A stretch of 64,000 nucleotides of DNA from Verrucomicrobiia bacterium (GCA_947462875.1 CANHQJ010000006.1:1-64000); one strand, 5' to 3'. Shown: positions 35,975 through 45,788, counted from the stretch's first letter. The notes: generated by a model not told the origin, from the sequence alone. Made by a program: numbers and translations.

Positions 35975-38900
35975 AGAAGCGATTGAGAGGTGTGAGGGCT
36001 GTGCCACTAACGGTGGGATTGTTCGTGGGATCAACATATTCGGGAGTGCGCTGCACTACCGCCTCGCAATAGGCCTTGGCAATCGAGTTTCCTGCGGTGT
36101 CCAAAGCCTCACCGTAAGCGCGAATGCGGAAGGTGTCCGAGCGGGGAGCGATCGAAGAGCCAATCACTTGCAGCACGTCAGCTTGTGTAAGCCATCCGGG
36201 GATCGCCGTCGAGCGAAATCCTTGTTCATTTCTCAGGGAGTTGAGCATTTCACGATCGGCAATGATACTCGCCACGGCACCGTAGTTGTTGTCAGTTGAT
36301 GTTGTTGCCCAGTCGGGTGCGCTGGAGTCATCATTGGGAAAAGGTAATGACGTGTCTCCTCCATCGAGATCGGCCCGGGGAGCGCCGCTTTTTTCAACCA
36401 GTCTCACTCTATCGAAATTCGCATCGACATTGCGGAAGGATTTTCTGTTACCCGCACTGTTGATGTTGATGCCGCTTTCGTCAATGGCTTGTTGCAGCGC
36501 CCCGCTGCGGGTAAGGGCCGGTTGACGGTTGATATCGCCGATGAAGCGGTTGATGAAATGCGAGTGGGAAAGGAATGGACCGCGCAGGCGCACCTGACGA
36601 ACCATTTCCGTGGCGAGCAGTTCCAGCTCGGCATCCGTGAGACGACGGTATCCCGAAAAAGAATCGGCATCCGATCCTGTGGGAGGATTGGCCGAAGTGG
36701 TGATTTGTTCGAGCGAGCGCGGGAATGCCGCACCCGGATTCGCCACGGTATCGGCGCGGTGGCGGAAGTGTTTCGAACTACCGAGAAAGGCTTTCCACGC
36801 GTTTTTATCGGTCGAATTGACATTGAAAGCACCATCGATGAGCAACTGTGATGCGGATGTCACGGGATCATTGAGGGCGCTTGCGGTTGTCTCCCCTTTG
36901 TAGGCGATAAACGCGGGATTGTCCGAGATGCTGTTGAAGTTGGTGGATGATCCGCTTTGCGGCAGCGCCGAGAGGTAGAATCGATCCCACAGAGATGCAT
37001 TGAGCAGGTAGCAGATATCGTAGTAATTTCTCGGCACGGGTGTTTGGTTGGTCACGGGATCCGGGGCCTTGACTCCGAGAGTGTTGGGGCTGCCATGAAT
37101 GCGATACTCGTTTCGCATTTGTGTTGTCAATGTCCGCTTCACATAAGGATTCGAGTAGGAATTTCCTACGGCGTATCCCGGTTGATGACCGAGCGATCCG
37201 GCGATATCGTCACCAGTCAAATCAGCGTGTTGGAATTGCGCGATTGAGGTGAATTGTTTGGGGGACGAAAAAAGAATCGTCCTGGGACTGCCCGCGCCAA
37301 GCGAGCGAGCCCAGGGAAGCTGGGCGGAAGCCAGATTGCGGCCGAACGCAGGTCCTGTCGTGCCATCGGGTGGCAATTCTGAAAAGCTGCTCGTGCTTTG
37401 CATGAAATAAGGTGCGGGATTGTAGCTGGTAACTGATTTGTAAAAGCGTGTCCCGCGCATGTTGAAATCGTAGAACGTGCGCATCGTCGAGGAGCGTTGA
37501 CCCATTTCATAGCCGTTGGGCATGTAGAGCATATAATCCGTGCCCGGGCGGCTGATTTCGAAATTATAAACCATCAGGCCGACGGGTTGCTCCTGGAGAT
37601 CGGCACATTGCTGCAAGGTGAAGTTGCGCAAGTTCGGAGCAAAGTAGCCGTTGTCCAATTCGAAACGTTCGAGGCGGCAGAGTGATTGGGCGCCGCCTGA
37701 ACCTCCCGCCAGTTTCATGTCAATATCGACTGTGGTGGTCTGCCAACTCTCGCGAAGGTCCAGACCGTTAAAACTGGTATAAACGCCCGGCGCATCGAGC
37801 TCGACGCACAAGCTGGAATTCAGTGGGTTGGCCGAAGTAATCGGCGCCAAATCCACGACGATGCGTTGGGTGCCTGTACCTCGTGGGCGGAAAGTCGCAC
37901 CGGCAATAGTGTAACCACGAGCTTCACCTGGCGCAAGCGTGCTTCTCGCAATGCGGAAGAATACTTGTTGGAAAACCGCTTCCTCGCCGGGATTCCCAAT
38001 AAACACGCTGTTTGTGCCAAGTGCCCAAATACGTGAGCATCTATTTCCAAGGGGCGTGGTGTTGCGCACTTCCACTTCCATATCGTTTGCCCACCGGAGC
38101 GGGGTCGAGTAGGGGTTGGCGATGACGATGGCGATTTTTCCACAAGGATTGGCTTTGTATCCTGCGCCTGAAGCCCTGAATTTCACGCCCATGAACAGTC
38201 GTACGTCAGTGATGATGGGAGCGATCGAAGGGCTGAAATCGTCAGTAGCCGCTCTCACGAGCAATTCTCCCGAGCTGTTGAGGTTTCTGCCGCGGTCGTA
38301 GAATTCTTTGAGAGTATCCCAGCGCGGAGCGCGCATGCTGCGGGCGAAGGCGGAGGGGATGATGTTTTGGCCACGAACCGGATAGTTCGTGAAAGTGGCG
38401 GGGAGGCGGGGATCGCGCACGGTAGGCAGAGCGCCCGAGAGTATGCGGTGAAGATCCACCTTGGTGCCGCCGTTGAGGTTATCGACAATCAATCCGAAGC
38501 TGTCGGTCGTGGCACTGTGGAAGGCGGCTTGCAAGGGGGAAACGCCGCCGGCCTTGTTGCCTGCGGCGGGCATCAGCAGGCTGGACTGGGATACCGTGGC
38601 AAGGCGTGGCAAAGTGCTGTTGCCTGCCGCGGTGGGAGCGGGGTATTCGGCAAATCCGGTAACGGAGTCCCAGCCACGGCGCTGAGCGCTGAGCGAGGCA
38701 TACTGGGTGTTATCGGTAATGCTCTGGGGAATGTTGATTTTGGCTTTCACTCCCTCATCGCCCACCCACCAGGCGTAGCGGCCGGTGATGGCATTGGTGG
38801 CATCCGTTTTGATGTCGACCAGAGGCGCGGAGACATAGTTGCCGAGGGTGGCGGTGCCGGGTTCGCCGACGGTGTTTTTGCCAGCCAAAACGACGGCGCG

Positions 38901-39458
38901 TTTCGGGTCGCCGATGGCACCGCTGCCGTTGACGGCGATGGTGGTATTGCTGGGAAGAATGCCATTGTGAACGCTCGTAGGAGTATTCACAAAACGAGTT
39001 TCATTACCGCTGATCAGCCACTGCACCAAGTAGGGTGATGGAGTGCGTGTGGCGATTTGCGTCGGGTTTTCGCGGTTTTGCCAGACTCCGGTCCAGAAGC
39101 GGGAACCGTTTTGCACGGCGGTGAGGCCTTTGCTGAGGTTGTTGATGGAATTGTTGTTCGCGGGTGCGGCACCGGCGGCGGCGGTGTTTCCTCCGCTTGA
39201 CCCGGCCATATCGGCCGCAGCCGTGACACGCGTGTCGCTGCCCGCATGTTTCTGCAATTGACCCAGTGCGATGAGCAACGCCATTCTGGCGTTGTCCTTG
39301 GCGATGCGCTGGGCATTCGCTTGCGCGCTACCGCGCAACGTGACAGCGGAGAGTGATAGCAATCCGATGCCAACGAGCGTTAGCAGAACCAGGAGGCTGA
39401 TGGTGATGATGAGGGTGAATCCCTTGGGTGCGGAGAGTTTTGGTTTTTTGGCCTTCAT
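35919..39458 (-). CDS. Large prepilin-signal protein, Verru_Chthon cassette protein A-like
   Basis: A 1179-residue protein. The N-terminus (MKAKKPKLSAPKG|FTLIITISLLVLLTL, cleavage expected after Gly13) is a prepilin-type leader and hydrophobic helix, but the usual Glu at +5 is Ile. The rest is a huge, mostly beta-rich passenger with Gly/Ala/Asn-rich parts, such as the AAAGAAPANNN stretch. Size and leader match the Verru_Chthon cassette protein A family of Verrucomicrobium and Chthoniobacter, recalled from memory. It is likely exported to the periplasm or surface and processed by the prepilin peptidase. Start at 39456-39458. Confidence 0.82.
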   Translation of the reverse strand: MKAKKPKLSAPKGFTLIITISLLVLLTLVGIGLLSLSAVTLRGSAQANAQRIAKDNARMALLIALGQLQKHAGSDTRVTAAADMAGSSGGNTAAAGAAPANNNSINNLSKGLTAVQNGSRFWTGVWQNRENPTQIATRTPSPYLVQWLISGNETRFVNTPTSVHNGILPSNTTIAVNGSGAIGDPKRAVVLAGKNTVGEPGTATLGNYVSAPLVDIKTDATNAITGRYAWWVGDEGVKAKINIPQSITDNTQYASLSAQRRGWDSVTGFAEYPAPTAAGNSTLPRLATVSQSSLLMPAAGNKAGGVSPLQAAFHSATTDSFGLIVDNLNGGTKVDLHRILSGALPTVRDPRLPATFTNYPVRGQNIIPSAFARSMRAPRWDTLKEFYDRGRNLNSSGELLVRAATDDFSPSIAPIITDVRLFMGVKFRASGAGYKANPCGKIAIVIANPYSTPLRWANDMEVEVRNTTPLGNRCSRIWALGTNSVFIGNPGEEAVFQQVFFRIARSTLAPGEARGYTIAGATFRPRGTGTQRIVVDLAPITSANPLNSSLCVELDAPGVYTSFNGLDLRESWQTTTVDIDMKLAGGSGGAQSLCRLERFELDNGYFAPNLRNFTLQQCADLQEQPVGLMVYNFEISRPGTDYMLYMPNGYEMGQRSSTMRTFYDFNMRGTRFYKSVTSYNPAPYFMQSTSSFSELPPDGTTGPAFGRNLASAQLPWARSLGAGSPRTILFSSPKQFTSIAQFQHADLTGDDIAGSLGHQPGYAVGNSYSNPYVKRTLTTQMRNEYRIHGSPNTLGVKAPDPVTNQTPVPRNYYDICYLLNASLWDRFYLSALPQSGSSTNFNSISDNPAFIAYKGETTASALNDPVTSASQLLIDGAFNVNSTDKNAWKAFLGSSKHFRHRADTVANPGAAFPRSLEQITTSANPPTGSDADSFSGYRRLTDAELELLATEMVRQVRLRGPFLSHSHFINRFIGDINRQPALTRSGALQQAIDESGININSAGNRKSFRNVDANFDRVRLVEKSGAPRADLDGGDTSLPFPNDDSSAPDWATTSTDNNYGAVASIIADREMLNSLRNEQGFRSTAIPGWLTQADVLQVIGSSIAPRSDTFRIRAYGEALDTAGNSIAKAYCEAVVQRTPEYVDPTNNPTVSGTALTPLNRFYGRQYKIVSFRWLAAQEI

Positions 39459-39599
39459 AGGGTGGGAAAGGTTGTTGAGGCACAATGTATATACTTTGCA
39501 TACAGTGGCAAGGATTTTTTTGGGAATATTGGAATATTTTTGGTTGTCTCCCGATCTTCACAAAATCGCGCCCCGGGGATGGCGCTTGATTGCCAGGAA

Positions 39600-40547
39600 C
39601 TAGATCACATGCCCTGCTTCTTCCAGCGCCAGTGTGGCGGCGCCGACCATACCGGCTTCGGAACCGAAGCGTGCGGGAAGAATGCTGAGGTGGTCCTTGA
39701 ATGGTCCGGAGAGTTGGGCGAAGAGATGTTTTTGCAGAGGGGCAAACAGCAGATCACCCGCTTTGGCCACGCCGCCGCCGATCACGATGGCTTCGGGGTT
39801 GAGCAGCCAGCAGCCATTCATCACGGTGGTGGCGAGTTTCCGGGCGACATCATCCCAGACTTGCATGGCAATGGGGTCTCCATTGGTAGCCGCAGTGGCG
39901 AGCGCCGCCGGGGAACAATCGCTGATGTTTTTGTAAATGCCCTGCGCTTCATACGCGTTACGGGCATCGGCGGCGATTTCGTTGTTGCCCACGTAGTCTT
40001 CCAGCGCGCCGCGATTGCCATAGGCTCCGATTCGACCTTGATAGTCGATGCTGGTTTGCCCGATTTCTCCGGCACCGTAGCGCGCACCGCGCACCATTTG
40101 TCCGTTGACGATCAGACCACCGCCCACACCTGTACCCATCGTGATGGCAATGAGATGCTTCAATCCGCGACCGGCTCCGCGTTTCCACTCGGCATAGGCC
40201 ATGCAGTTCGCGTCGTTTTCCACGACGGTAGGGAGTTGGGTGATTTCAAAAAGCCGTTTTTTCAAAGGGATTTCCACCCAGCCTCTGACATTGGTGAGGT
40301 TGTGGACGATGCCATTTTCGAAATCGACAAAACCGGGCATGCCCACGCCGATGGCTGCGATGCCTGGGTGGCGTTCGCGCAATTCATGGATCACACGTGC
40401 CATGGCTTCGATCAGCGAGTCGGGACCGTCAAAGTCCTGCGTGGCGATCGGCGGCGCGGAATCGATGAGATTGCTGCGGAAAAGAACTCCGATTTTGATG
40501 GTGGTGCCGCCAAAATCAATGCCAATGGCCAAAGGTGTGTCAGTCAT
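39600..40547 (-). CDS. ROK-family sugar kinase without the zinc cysteines
   Basis: A 315-residue ROK protein. AIGIDFGGTTIKIGVL (residues 7-22) is the phosphate-binding loop and VENDANCMAYAEW carries the catalytic Asp; MGTGVGGGLIVNG is the second ATP motif. The Cys-rich zinc site of most ROK kinases (CxCGxxGC) is replaced by RIGAYGNRGALEDYVG, with no Cys. It has no N-terminal DNA-binding domain, so it is a kinase, probably glucokinase or a relative, rather than a NagC-type repressor. Confidence 0.88.
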   Translation of the reverse strand: MTDTPLAIGIDFGGTTIKIGVLFRSNLIDSAPPIATQDFDGPDSLIEAMARVIHELRERHPGIAAIGVGMPGFVDFENGIVHNLTNVRGWVEIPLKKRLFEITQLPTVVENDANCMAYAEWKRGAGRGLKHLIAITMGTGVGGGLIVNGQMVRGARYGAGEIGQTSIDYQGRIGAYGNRGALEDYVGNNEIAADARNAYEAQGIYKNISDCSPAALATAATNGDPIAMQVWDDVARKLATTVMNGCWLLNPEAIVIGGGVAKAGDLLFAPLQKHLFAQLSGPFKDHLSILPARFGSEAGMVGAATLALEEAGHVI

Positions 40548-40608
40548 AGAATGACTTCATCCTAGAAATGCAGGCTGCTTCATCAAGTACAAAGTGACCG
40601 GGGATGGA

Positions 40609-41328
40609 TCAGTGTTCCAAGCAAAATTGTTTGGTGAAACGCGCGAATGCCAGTGCCTGCGGGCTATCGCTGTGAAGACAAAAGGTGTCGCATGCGAGCC
40701 TGAGGAGTTCGCCGTTGTGCGCTTGCAGGACCCGGTGATCGCGCCAGAGTTCCAGGCGATATCGCAGTTCGGACAATTCATGAAGAACGGCATCGGCATG
40801 ATGGCGGGCGCGCAGGGAGCCATCGGCCTCATACGCGCGATCGAGAAAGCACTCGTTTTGGTAAGGCTGACCATTGCAGGCGGCGAGCTGTGAGGTGGCG
40901 GCTCCACTGCGGCAATAGAGGAAACTGTTGCCAATGTTTTCGGCGCACCACTGGAGATATGCATCGGCCAACTCAGGGACCTGATCGGTGGCGTGATAGA
41001 GGGTGCCGTGGAGCTTGATGTGATGCAACGAGGCCCCGTGGGATGCAACCATTTCCTGAAACGGTAGCACCTGTTCTTCCAGCAAGTGCCTGAGCTCCGT
41101 GGCGCTGGGAAAACGTTGGCCGCGTCCGCCGTCGGTCATCAGTCCGGGGTGTGCGCCGATTTTCACGCCGCAGCGCAGGGCGAGTTCGATGCAGCGGTGC
41201 ATCGACTCGGTGGTGCCCGCATGGCCACCGCAGGCGATGTTGGCGGAGCCGATGCACTCCATCAGGGCGGCCGTGGTGGTGATGGCCTCGTGCTCGCCGA
41301 GGTCGCAGTTGAGATCGGGGTGATTCAT
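40609..41328 (-). CDS. pxpA: 5-oxoprolinase subunit A
   Basis: A 239-residue LamB/YcsF-family protein, part of the bacterial 5-oxoprolinase that opens 5-oxoproline to glutamate using ATP. DLNCDLGEHEAITTTAALME near the N-terminus and ANIACGGHAGTTESMHRCIELA and KIGAHPGL are family signatures. The gene overlaps pxpC by 4 bp (ATGA), the usual tight coupling. Operon order is B-C-A here. Confidence 0.95.
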   Translation of the reverse strand: MNHPDLNCDLGEHEAITTTAALMECIGSANIACGGHAGTTESMHRCIELALRCGVKIGAHPGLMTDGGRGQRFPSATELRHLLEEQVLPFQEMVASHGASLHHIKLHGTLYHATDQVPELADAYLQWCAENIGNSFLYCRSGAATSQLAACNGQPYQNECFLDRAYEADGSLRARHHADAVLHELSELRYRLELWRDHRVLQAHNGELLRLACDTFCLHSDSPQALAFARFTKQFCLEH

Positions 41329-42209
41329 GAGACAAGTGAGAAGGTAATGATGCTTCCGGGTGGGGATTGCCGGAATCGGCTGAGATCATCGGGATGAAGC
41401 ACGGCGATTTTCGCGTAGCCGCCGACGGTGGGTCCATCGTTGAGCAGGACAATCGGCTGGCCGTTGGCAGGCACTTGGATGGAGCCCAGTACCGTCGGTT
41501 CGCTGATCAATTGTCCTTGTGGGACGAACAGCGCGGGGCCTTGCAGCCGAAACCCCGCGCGGTTGCTTTGCTGGGAAATGCACCAGGGGGATTGAAAAAA
41601 CAACTCGCGTGAATCCTTGCGAAACTCCAGCCACTGCGGTCCCTGGTAAACGCGGAAGGAGGTGTTTTCCAAGGCATCCTCGCTCCGCAACAAACGCGCG
41701 GATACGCCTTGGGGAAGTTGCCAAATTTCCGTCCCTGCCGCGCAAAGAATATCGCCATCGGTGAGATAGCGCCCCATGCCACCGTCCGGCCACACGGATT
41801 GACTGCCGAACCACCGCGGTCCGTGCCAGCCACCGCCGACAGCGAGGTAGGTCCACAGCGACTGGCCTCGCGCCTGAAAGCGCAACCGATCGCCGCAGCG
41901 GATCAAGATCGTGCGTTCGGCGGGAATGGGGCACTCGTTGACATATCCTTGTGCATCGCCGGCGTAGGCGATCACGCAGTCGCGCAGGCATTCCGCATGC
42001 AGGCTGGCCCAGAGCATTTCCCAAGCAGCGGTGTGTGGGACTTGGTTAAACAATCGATTCAATCGTTCGATTGAATGCAAATCCATGGCTCCACCGGGAG
42101 GGATGCCGAAGGCTTTCCGTCCCGGCCTTCCCCCGTCCTGCAAGCCCGTCATCGCGCCCGCATGGATCACGCGGAAGAGTGCGGTAGAGGAGTGGTCGGG
42201 AGCGGTCAT
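41325..42209 (-). CDS. pxpC: 5-oxoprolinase subunit C
   Basis: A 294-residue KipA/AHS2-type protein, second half of the carboxyltransferase-like pair. GLQDGGRPGRKAFGIPPGGAMD near residue 15 is the diagnostic start, and VGGYAKIAVLHPDDLSRF is near the C-terminus. It overlaps pxpB at TGATG and pxpA at ATGA, so all three subunits are translationally coupled. Confidence 0.94.
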   Translation of the reverse strand: MTAPDHSSTALFRVIHAGAMTGLQDGGRPGRKAFGIPPGGAMDLHSIERLNRLFNQVPHTAAWEMLWASLHAECLRDCVIAYAGDAQGYVNECPIPAERTILIRCGDRLRFQARGQSLWTYLAVGGGWHGPRWFGSQSVWPDGGMGRYLTDGDILCAAGTEIWQLPQGVSARLLRSEDALENTSFRVYQGPQWLEFRKDSRELFFQSPWCISQQSNRAGFRLQGPALFVPQGQLISEPTVLGSIQVPANGQPIVLLNDGPTVGGYAKIAVLHPDDLSRFRQSPPGSIITFSLVS

Positions 42210-42970
42210 CAGGAAAAGGAGGGCACGGCACGGAATTTCAGTTCATCGCCCGCCTGCAGCAGGGTGCACGAGTCAAGTGGGGCGGATGGGTCGAAAAGCG
42301 GAACGCTGATGCGCCCGATGATATTCCAGCCACCAGCCGTGGGCAGCGGGTAAATGCCGGTCTGTCCGCCGCCTATGCCCACGGATCCGGCAGCGATACG
42401 GGTCCGTGGGGAATCGAGCCGCGGCGTGTGGAGGCATGCGGGCAAGCCGCTCAAGTAGGGAAACCCCGGCGCAAATCCGAGAAAGTGGACCCGGTAGAGC
42501 GCGGCGCTGTGCTTTTCGATCACTTCGTCCACCGTGAGCCCGCGGTGCCGGGCCACTCGTTGCAAATCTTCGCCATCGTAGCAGACGTCGATGATCTTGA
42601 TTCTCGCGCTGTCGTTTTGACGTTCCGTTAGGAAAAATTCCGGGGCCAGTGGCGGGCATTGTTCCGGCTCAAACTCCAGCAGCACACGGGTGTAGGCAAA
42701 GATGGCCTCGCGCAAGTGGGGTGGGGGATTTTGTTCCAGCTGCCGCCGTATCATCGCAGCACTGGCAAAGGATTCATCGTCCGCTTCCGTCGCGAACTCG
42801 ACGAGCCACGCGTCCCTGCCATAGCGGATGGCATGGGTGGAAAGTCTGTCAGACGATGAATCGATCACGCCCGCATGTTTCCGCAGCGCCGCAGATTCGG
42901 CAAGGGGAAAAGCTGCGGGTGGGACGGGCTCAACGATGGGTCCACTCGGGCAAGCGGATGAGCTCGCCAC
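42209..42970 (-). CDS. pxpB: 5-oxoprolinase subunit B
   Basis: A KipI/AHS1-type protein with the hallmark VHFLGFAPGFPYLSGLP segment and GIGGGQTGIYPLPTAGGWNI. As listed from a GTG (42968-42970) it is 253 residues and overlaps the upstream oxidoreductase by 41 bp. A second GTG at 42866-42868 would give about 219 residues and start nearer to IRYGRDAWLVEFA, where homologues begin; this start may be the real one. Confidence 0.93.
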   Translation of the reverse strand: MASSSACPSGPIVEPVPPAAFPLAESAALRKHAGVIDSSSDRLSTHAIRYGRDAWLVEFATEADDESFASAAMIRRQLEQNPPPHLREAIFAYTRVLLEFEPEQCPPLAPEFFLTERQNDSARIKIIDVCYDGEDLQRVARHRGLTVDEVIEKHSAALYRVHFLGFAPGFPYLSGLPACLHTPRLDSPRTRIAAGSVGIGGGQTGIYPLPTAGGWNIIGRISVPLFDPSAPLDSCTLLQAGDELKFRAVPSFS

Positions 42971-44054
42971 CTTTCATCGCGGACTCGTGCGAGAGGATGC
43001 CGGTGCAGGTGATGTTGGCGGATTCGATGGCATTCGGGTAGGAATCGACGCCGCTTTGCAGCATCTTCACGAATTGATAAACGAGATGCGGGTGCGAGCC
43101 GCCGTGACCGGCACCTTGGGTGAAAGAAAGATGCTCTTCGCCATGTTCGCCGCCATAAACGCCGCCGGTGGTGAACAAGCGGATTTCCTCGGGCAGGTAG
43201 TGGGCGAAGTCCGGGCAGGTGACTTCCTCGGGGATTTCCGGCTCCGGTTTTTTCGCCGTGTGAATCACCAGCGGACGGTGCTCGATGAGCGGCCACTCGA
43301 CCGACTTTTTCTGACCATACACCTCGAATGATTCGCGGTACTGGCGCGCCACATCGAAGAGCGAGCGATAGACATGAGCCGAGAGATCGCTGTCCTTGAA
43401 CTTGATGTGCGTGGTCTCCACCGCGAAGGGCGAGCCGTAGCACGCGTGCATGGACTCATGGATCGTGCCCGAGCCGAAGCAGGAAACATACTCCGCCTCG
43501 CCGCGCGTGAGGCCGAGAATCGGGCCGACGCAGTGGGTGGCGTAGTGCATGGGCGGCAGCCCCGGCCAGTAGCCCGGCCAGCCTTCCATGTCCTGTTGGT
43601 GGGAAGCTTTGAGAAACTGGATTTTGCCGAGTTCGCCTTTGTCGTAGAGCTCCTTCATGAAAAGGAATTCACGTGCATAGCACACGGTTTCCATCATCAT
43701 GTATTTCAGACCGGTTTGTTTGACGAGATCGACGATCGTTTTGCAATCCTCCACCGAGGTGGCCATCGGCACCGTGCAGGCGACATGTTTTCCGGCCTTC
43801 AGCGCGGCGATCGTTTGCGCGGCGTGATCGGGGATGGGCGAGTTGATGTGCACGGCATGCACGTTCGGATCCTCTAACAATTCCTCGTAACTTTGGTAGC
43901 GGACGGCGATGTTGAACTTGTCTCCCACTTCATCGAGTTTCGAGCGGGTGCGTTGGCAAATGGCATACATGTTGACGCCCTTGAGGCGTTGGTAAATGGG
44001 GATGAACTCGGCACCGAAGCCAAGCCCGACAATCGCGATATTGATGTCTGACAT
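42930..44054 (-). CDS. Gfo/Idh/MocA-family oxidoreductase upstream of pxpBCA
   Basis: A 374-residue dehydrogenase-like protein from ATG 44052-44054. The N-terminal NIAIVGLGFGAEFIPIYQRL is the nucleotide-binding turn, and GKHVACTVPMATSVEDC takes the place of the usual EKP motif: the catalytic Lys is replaced by Thr-Val, so activity is doubtful or altered. A C-terminal His-rich segment (GAGHGGSHPHLVYQF) follows. It overlaps pxpB, so it is likely in the same operon, though a chemical link to 5-oxoproline is not obvious. Confidence 0.85.
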   Translation of the reverse strand: MSDINIAIVGLGFGAEFIPIYQRLKGVNMYAICQRTRSKLDEVGDKFNIAVRYQSYEELLEDPNVHAVHINSPIPDHAAQTIAALKAGKHVACTVPMATSVEDCKTIVDLVKQTGLKYMMMETVCYAREFLFMKELYDKGELGKIQFLKASHQQDMEGWPGYWPGLPPMHYATHCVGPILGLTRGEAEYVSCFGSGTIHESMHACYGSPFAVETTHIKFKDSDLSAHVYRSLFDVARQYRESFEVYGQKKSVEWPLIEHRPLVIHTAKKPEPEIPEEVTCPDFAHYLPEEIRLFTTGGVYGGEHGEEHLSFTQGAGHGGSHPHLVYQFVKMLQSGVDSYPNAIESANITCTGILSHESAMKGGELIRLPEWTHR

Positions 44055-44201
44055 GGATGGAATCATTATCATGTGACACTCAGGCGCTTAAGGGCATTTT
44101 GTGTCATCAGCGGTTTTGCCAACGTGTTGTGTCATGCGTGTGAGTAAATGCGTTAGGAATTGTCACTTGATTTTCCGGCGGCGATTCCCTAGCTAGATGG
44201 C

Positions 44202-45053
44202 GTGAATGTTGATGCCTACGAATGGTTGATAGAAAAGGCTCTGAAGGAGGACATAGGGACGGGCGATCTCACGGCGCAGTATTTCGTGCCAGCGGATCGG
44301 CAAGCCACGGCCTTGTTGGTGGCACGTCAGGCCGGTGTGATCGCCGGCACATCGCTCGCCGAGAGCGTGTTTCGCAAAGTGGACGCGGGTCTGGAAATCA
44401 CCGTGATGATCGAAGACGGCGCGCGCGTGGCACCGGGGGCGATCGTGATGAAAATCGCCGGTGCGGCACGCTCGATTCTCACGGCGGAACGCACGGCGCT
44501 GAATTTCATGCAGCGCCTGAGCGGCATCGCCACGCAAACGTATGAATACGTCAAAGCCGTGGACGGCACCCATGCACGCATACTCGACACCCGCAAGACG
44601 ACCCCCGGCTGGCGGGCTCTGGAAAAGGCGGCCGTGGTCTGCGGTGGCGGCACCAATCACCGCATGGGGCTCTATGACCGGGTCATGGTGAAGGACAACC
44701 ACCTCGTCAGCGAGGGCGGCATGGAGGAATTGCGGCAATCGATCCGGCGCCTGCTAGCCGATCATCCCGAGGTGGAGGTCGAGCTGGAAGCGGATCGCCT
44801 GGAGCAAGTTCGTGCGTTTCTGACGATGGAGGAAGTGGATTATATTCTGTTAGATAACATGTCATTGGACGAACTGCGGCAAGCCGTGGAAATGCGCGGG
44901 ATTCGCACGCGTCCGATGCTGGAAGCCAGCGGCGGGGTCTCGCTGGATACGGTGCGGTCGATTGCGAAGACGGGGGTGGATTTCATTTCGGTAGGCGCGC
45001 TGACGCATTCGGTGAAGGCGATGGACCTGGCTTTGGATTTTGTGACATCATGA
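44202..45053 (+). CDS. nadC: Quinolinate phosphoribosyltransferase
   Basis: NAD biosynthesis enzyme converting quinolinate and PRPP to nicotinate mononucleotide (283 residues). ALKEDIGTGDLTAQYF near the N-terminus, ERTALNFMQRLSGIATQT and ILDTRKTTPGWRALEKAAVVCGGG-type sequence, then LYDRVMVKDNHL, are the family signatures. It starts with GTG (44202-44204), the only start in frame that keeps the normal length. It overlaps birA by ATGA. Confidence 0.96.
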   Translation: MNVDAYEWLIEKALKEDIGTGDLTAQYFVPADRQATALLVARQAGVIAGTSLAESVFRKVDAGLEITVMIEDGARVAPGAIVMKIAGAARSILTAERTALNFMQRLSGIATQTYEYVKAVDGTHARILDTRKTTPGWRALEKAAVVCGGGTNHRMGLYDRVMVKDNHLVSEGGMEELRQSIRRLLADHPEVEVELEADRLEQVRAFLTMEEVDYILLDNMSLDELRQAVEMRGIRTRPMLEASGGVSLDTVRSIAKTGVDFISVGALTHSVKAMDLALDFVTS

Positions 45054-45784
45054 GATCGTGGCATAGCGCGGAGGGGATCGAAGTCCGATGGTATCCTCTC
45101 GTCGATTCCACCAATGACGTCGCCCGCCTCTGGGCGGTCGATGGTGCGGCGGATGGCAGCGTGGTGGTCGCTGATGAGCAAACGGCAGGCCGCGGGCGGC
45201 GCGGCGCGGTGTGGGTTTGCCCGGCGGGGGAAGGTCTGGCATTTTCGCAGATCCTGCGCCCCGGTATGCCGCGAGCGCTGTGGCCGAGATTGGCCCTGAT
45301 CGCGGGGCTGGCGGTGGCTAAAACTTTGGAAAAATACGCTATGGCCGCCGAGGTGAAATGGCCGAACGATGTGTTGATCGGTGGGAAAAAAGTGGCGGGC
45401 ATCCTGGTCGAGTCGATCGATGACGCGGTCATCGTGGGCGTGGGTCTGAATGTCAACGTGGCGGATTTTCCCGAGGAGATTGCCGATACGGCGACATCGC
45501 TCCTGCGCGAGACCGGGCTGGAACAGGATAGGCGGATTTTGTTAGAGCAACTCGCACAGTCCATCCGGTCCCACGCCAGCCGCGCCGAGAGGGATTTTCC
45601 CGAGTTGTTGGAGCAACTGCGCGAGCGATGCGCTCTCAGCGGGAAGCGCGTTTCCCTGTGGCTGGGCAACGATGCGGTGATGGCGGATGTGATCGGTATC
45701 GGCGACCGCGGCGAGCTGGTGGTCGAGCGCGATGGACGCACCGAGGCCCTGATGCAGGCGGACCAAATCCGCATCATCCGCTGA
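45050..45784 (+). CDS. birA: Biotin--[acetyl-CoA-carboxylase] ligase
   Basis: A 244-residue biotin-protein ligase. The biotin/ATP-binding GRGRRGAVW motif (about residues 48-56), VKWPNDVLIGGKKVAGILVE and GVGLNVN identify it. There is no N-terminal helix-turn-helix, so it is the simple type without repressor function. Coupled to nadC through a 4-bp overlap; the pairing of NAD and biotin genes occurs in other genomes. Confidence 0.95.
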   Translation: MRSWHSAEGIEVRWYPLVDSTNDVARLWAVDGAADGSVVVADEQTAGRGRRGAVWVCPAGEGLAFSQILRPGMPRALWPRLALIAGLAVAKTLEKYAMAAEVKWPNDVLIGGKKVAGILVESIDDAVIVGVGLNVNVADFPEEIADTATSLLRETGLEQDRRILLEQLAQSIRSHASRAERDFPELLEQLRERCALSGKRVSLWLGNDAVMADVIGIGDRGELVVERDGRTEALMQADQIRIIR

Positions 45785-45788
45785 ACGC

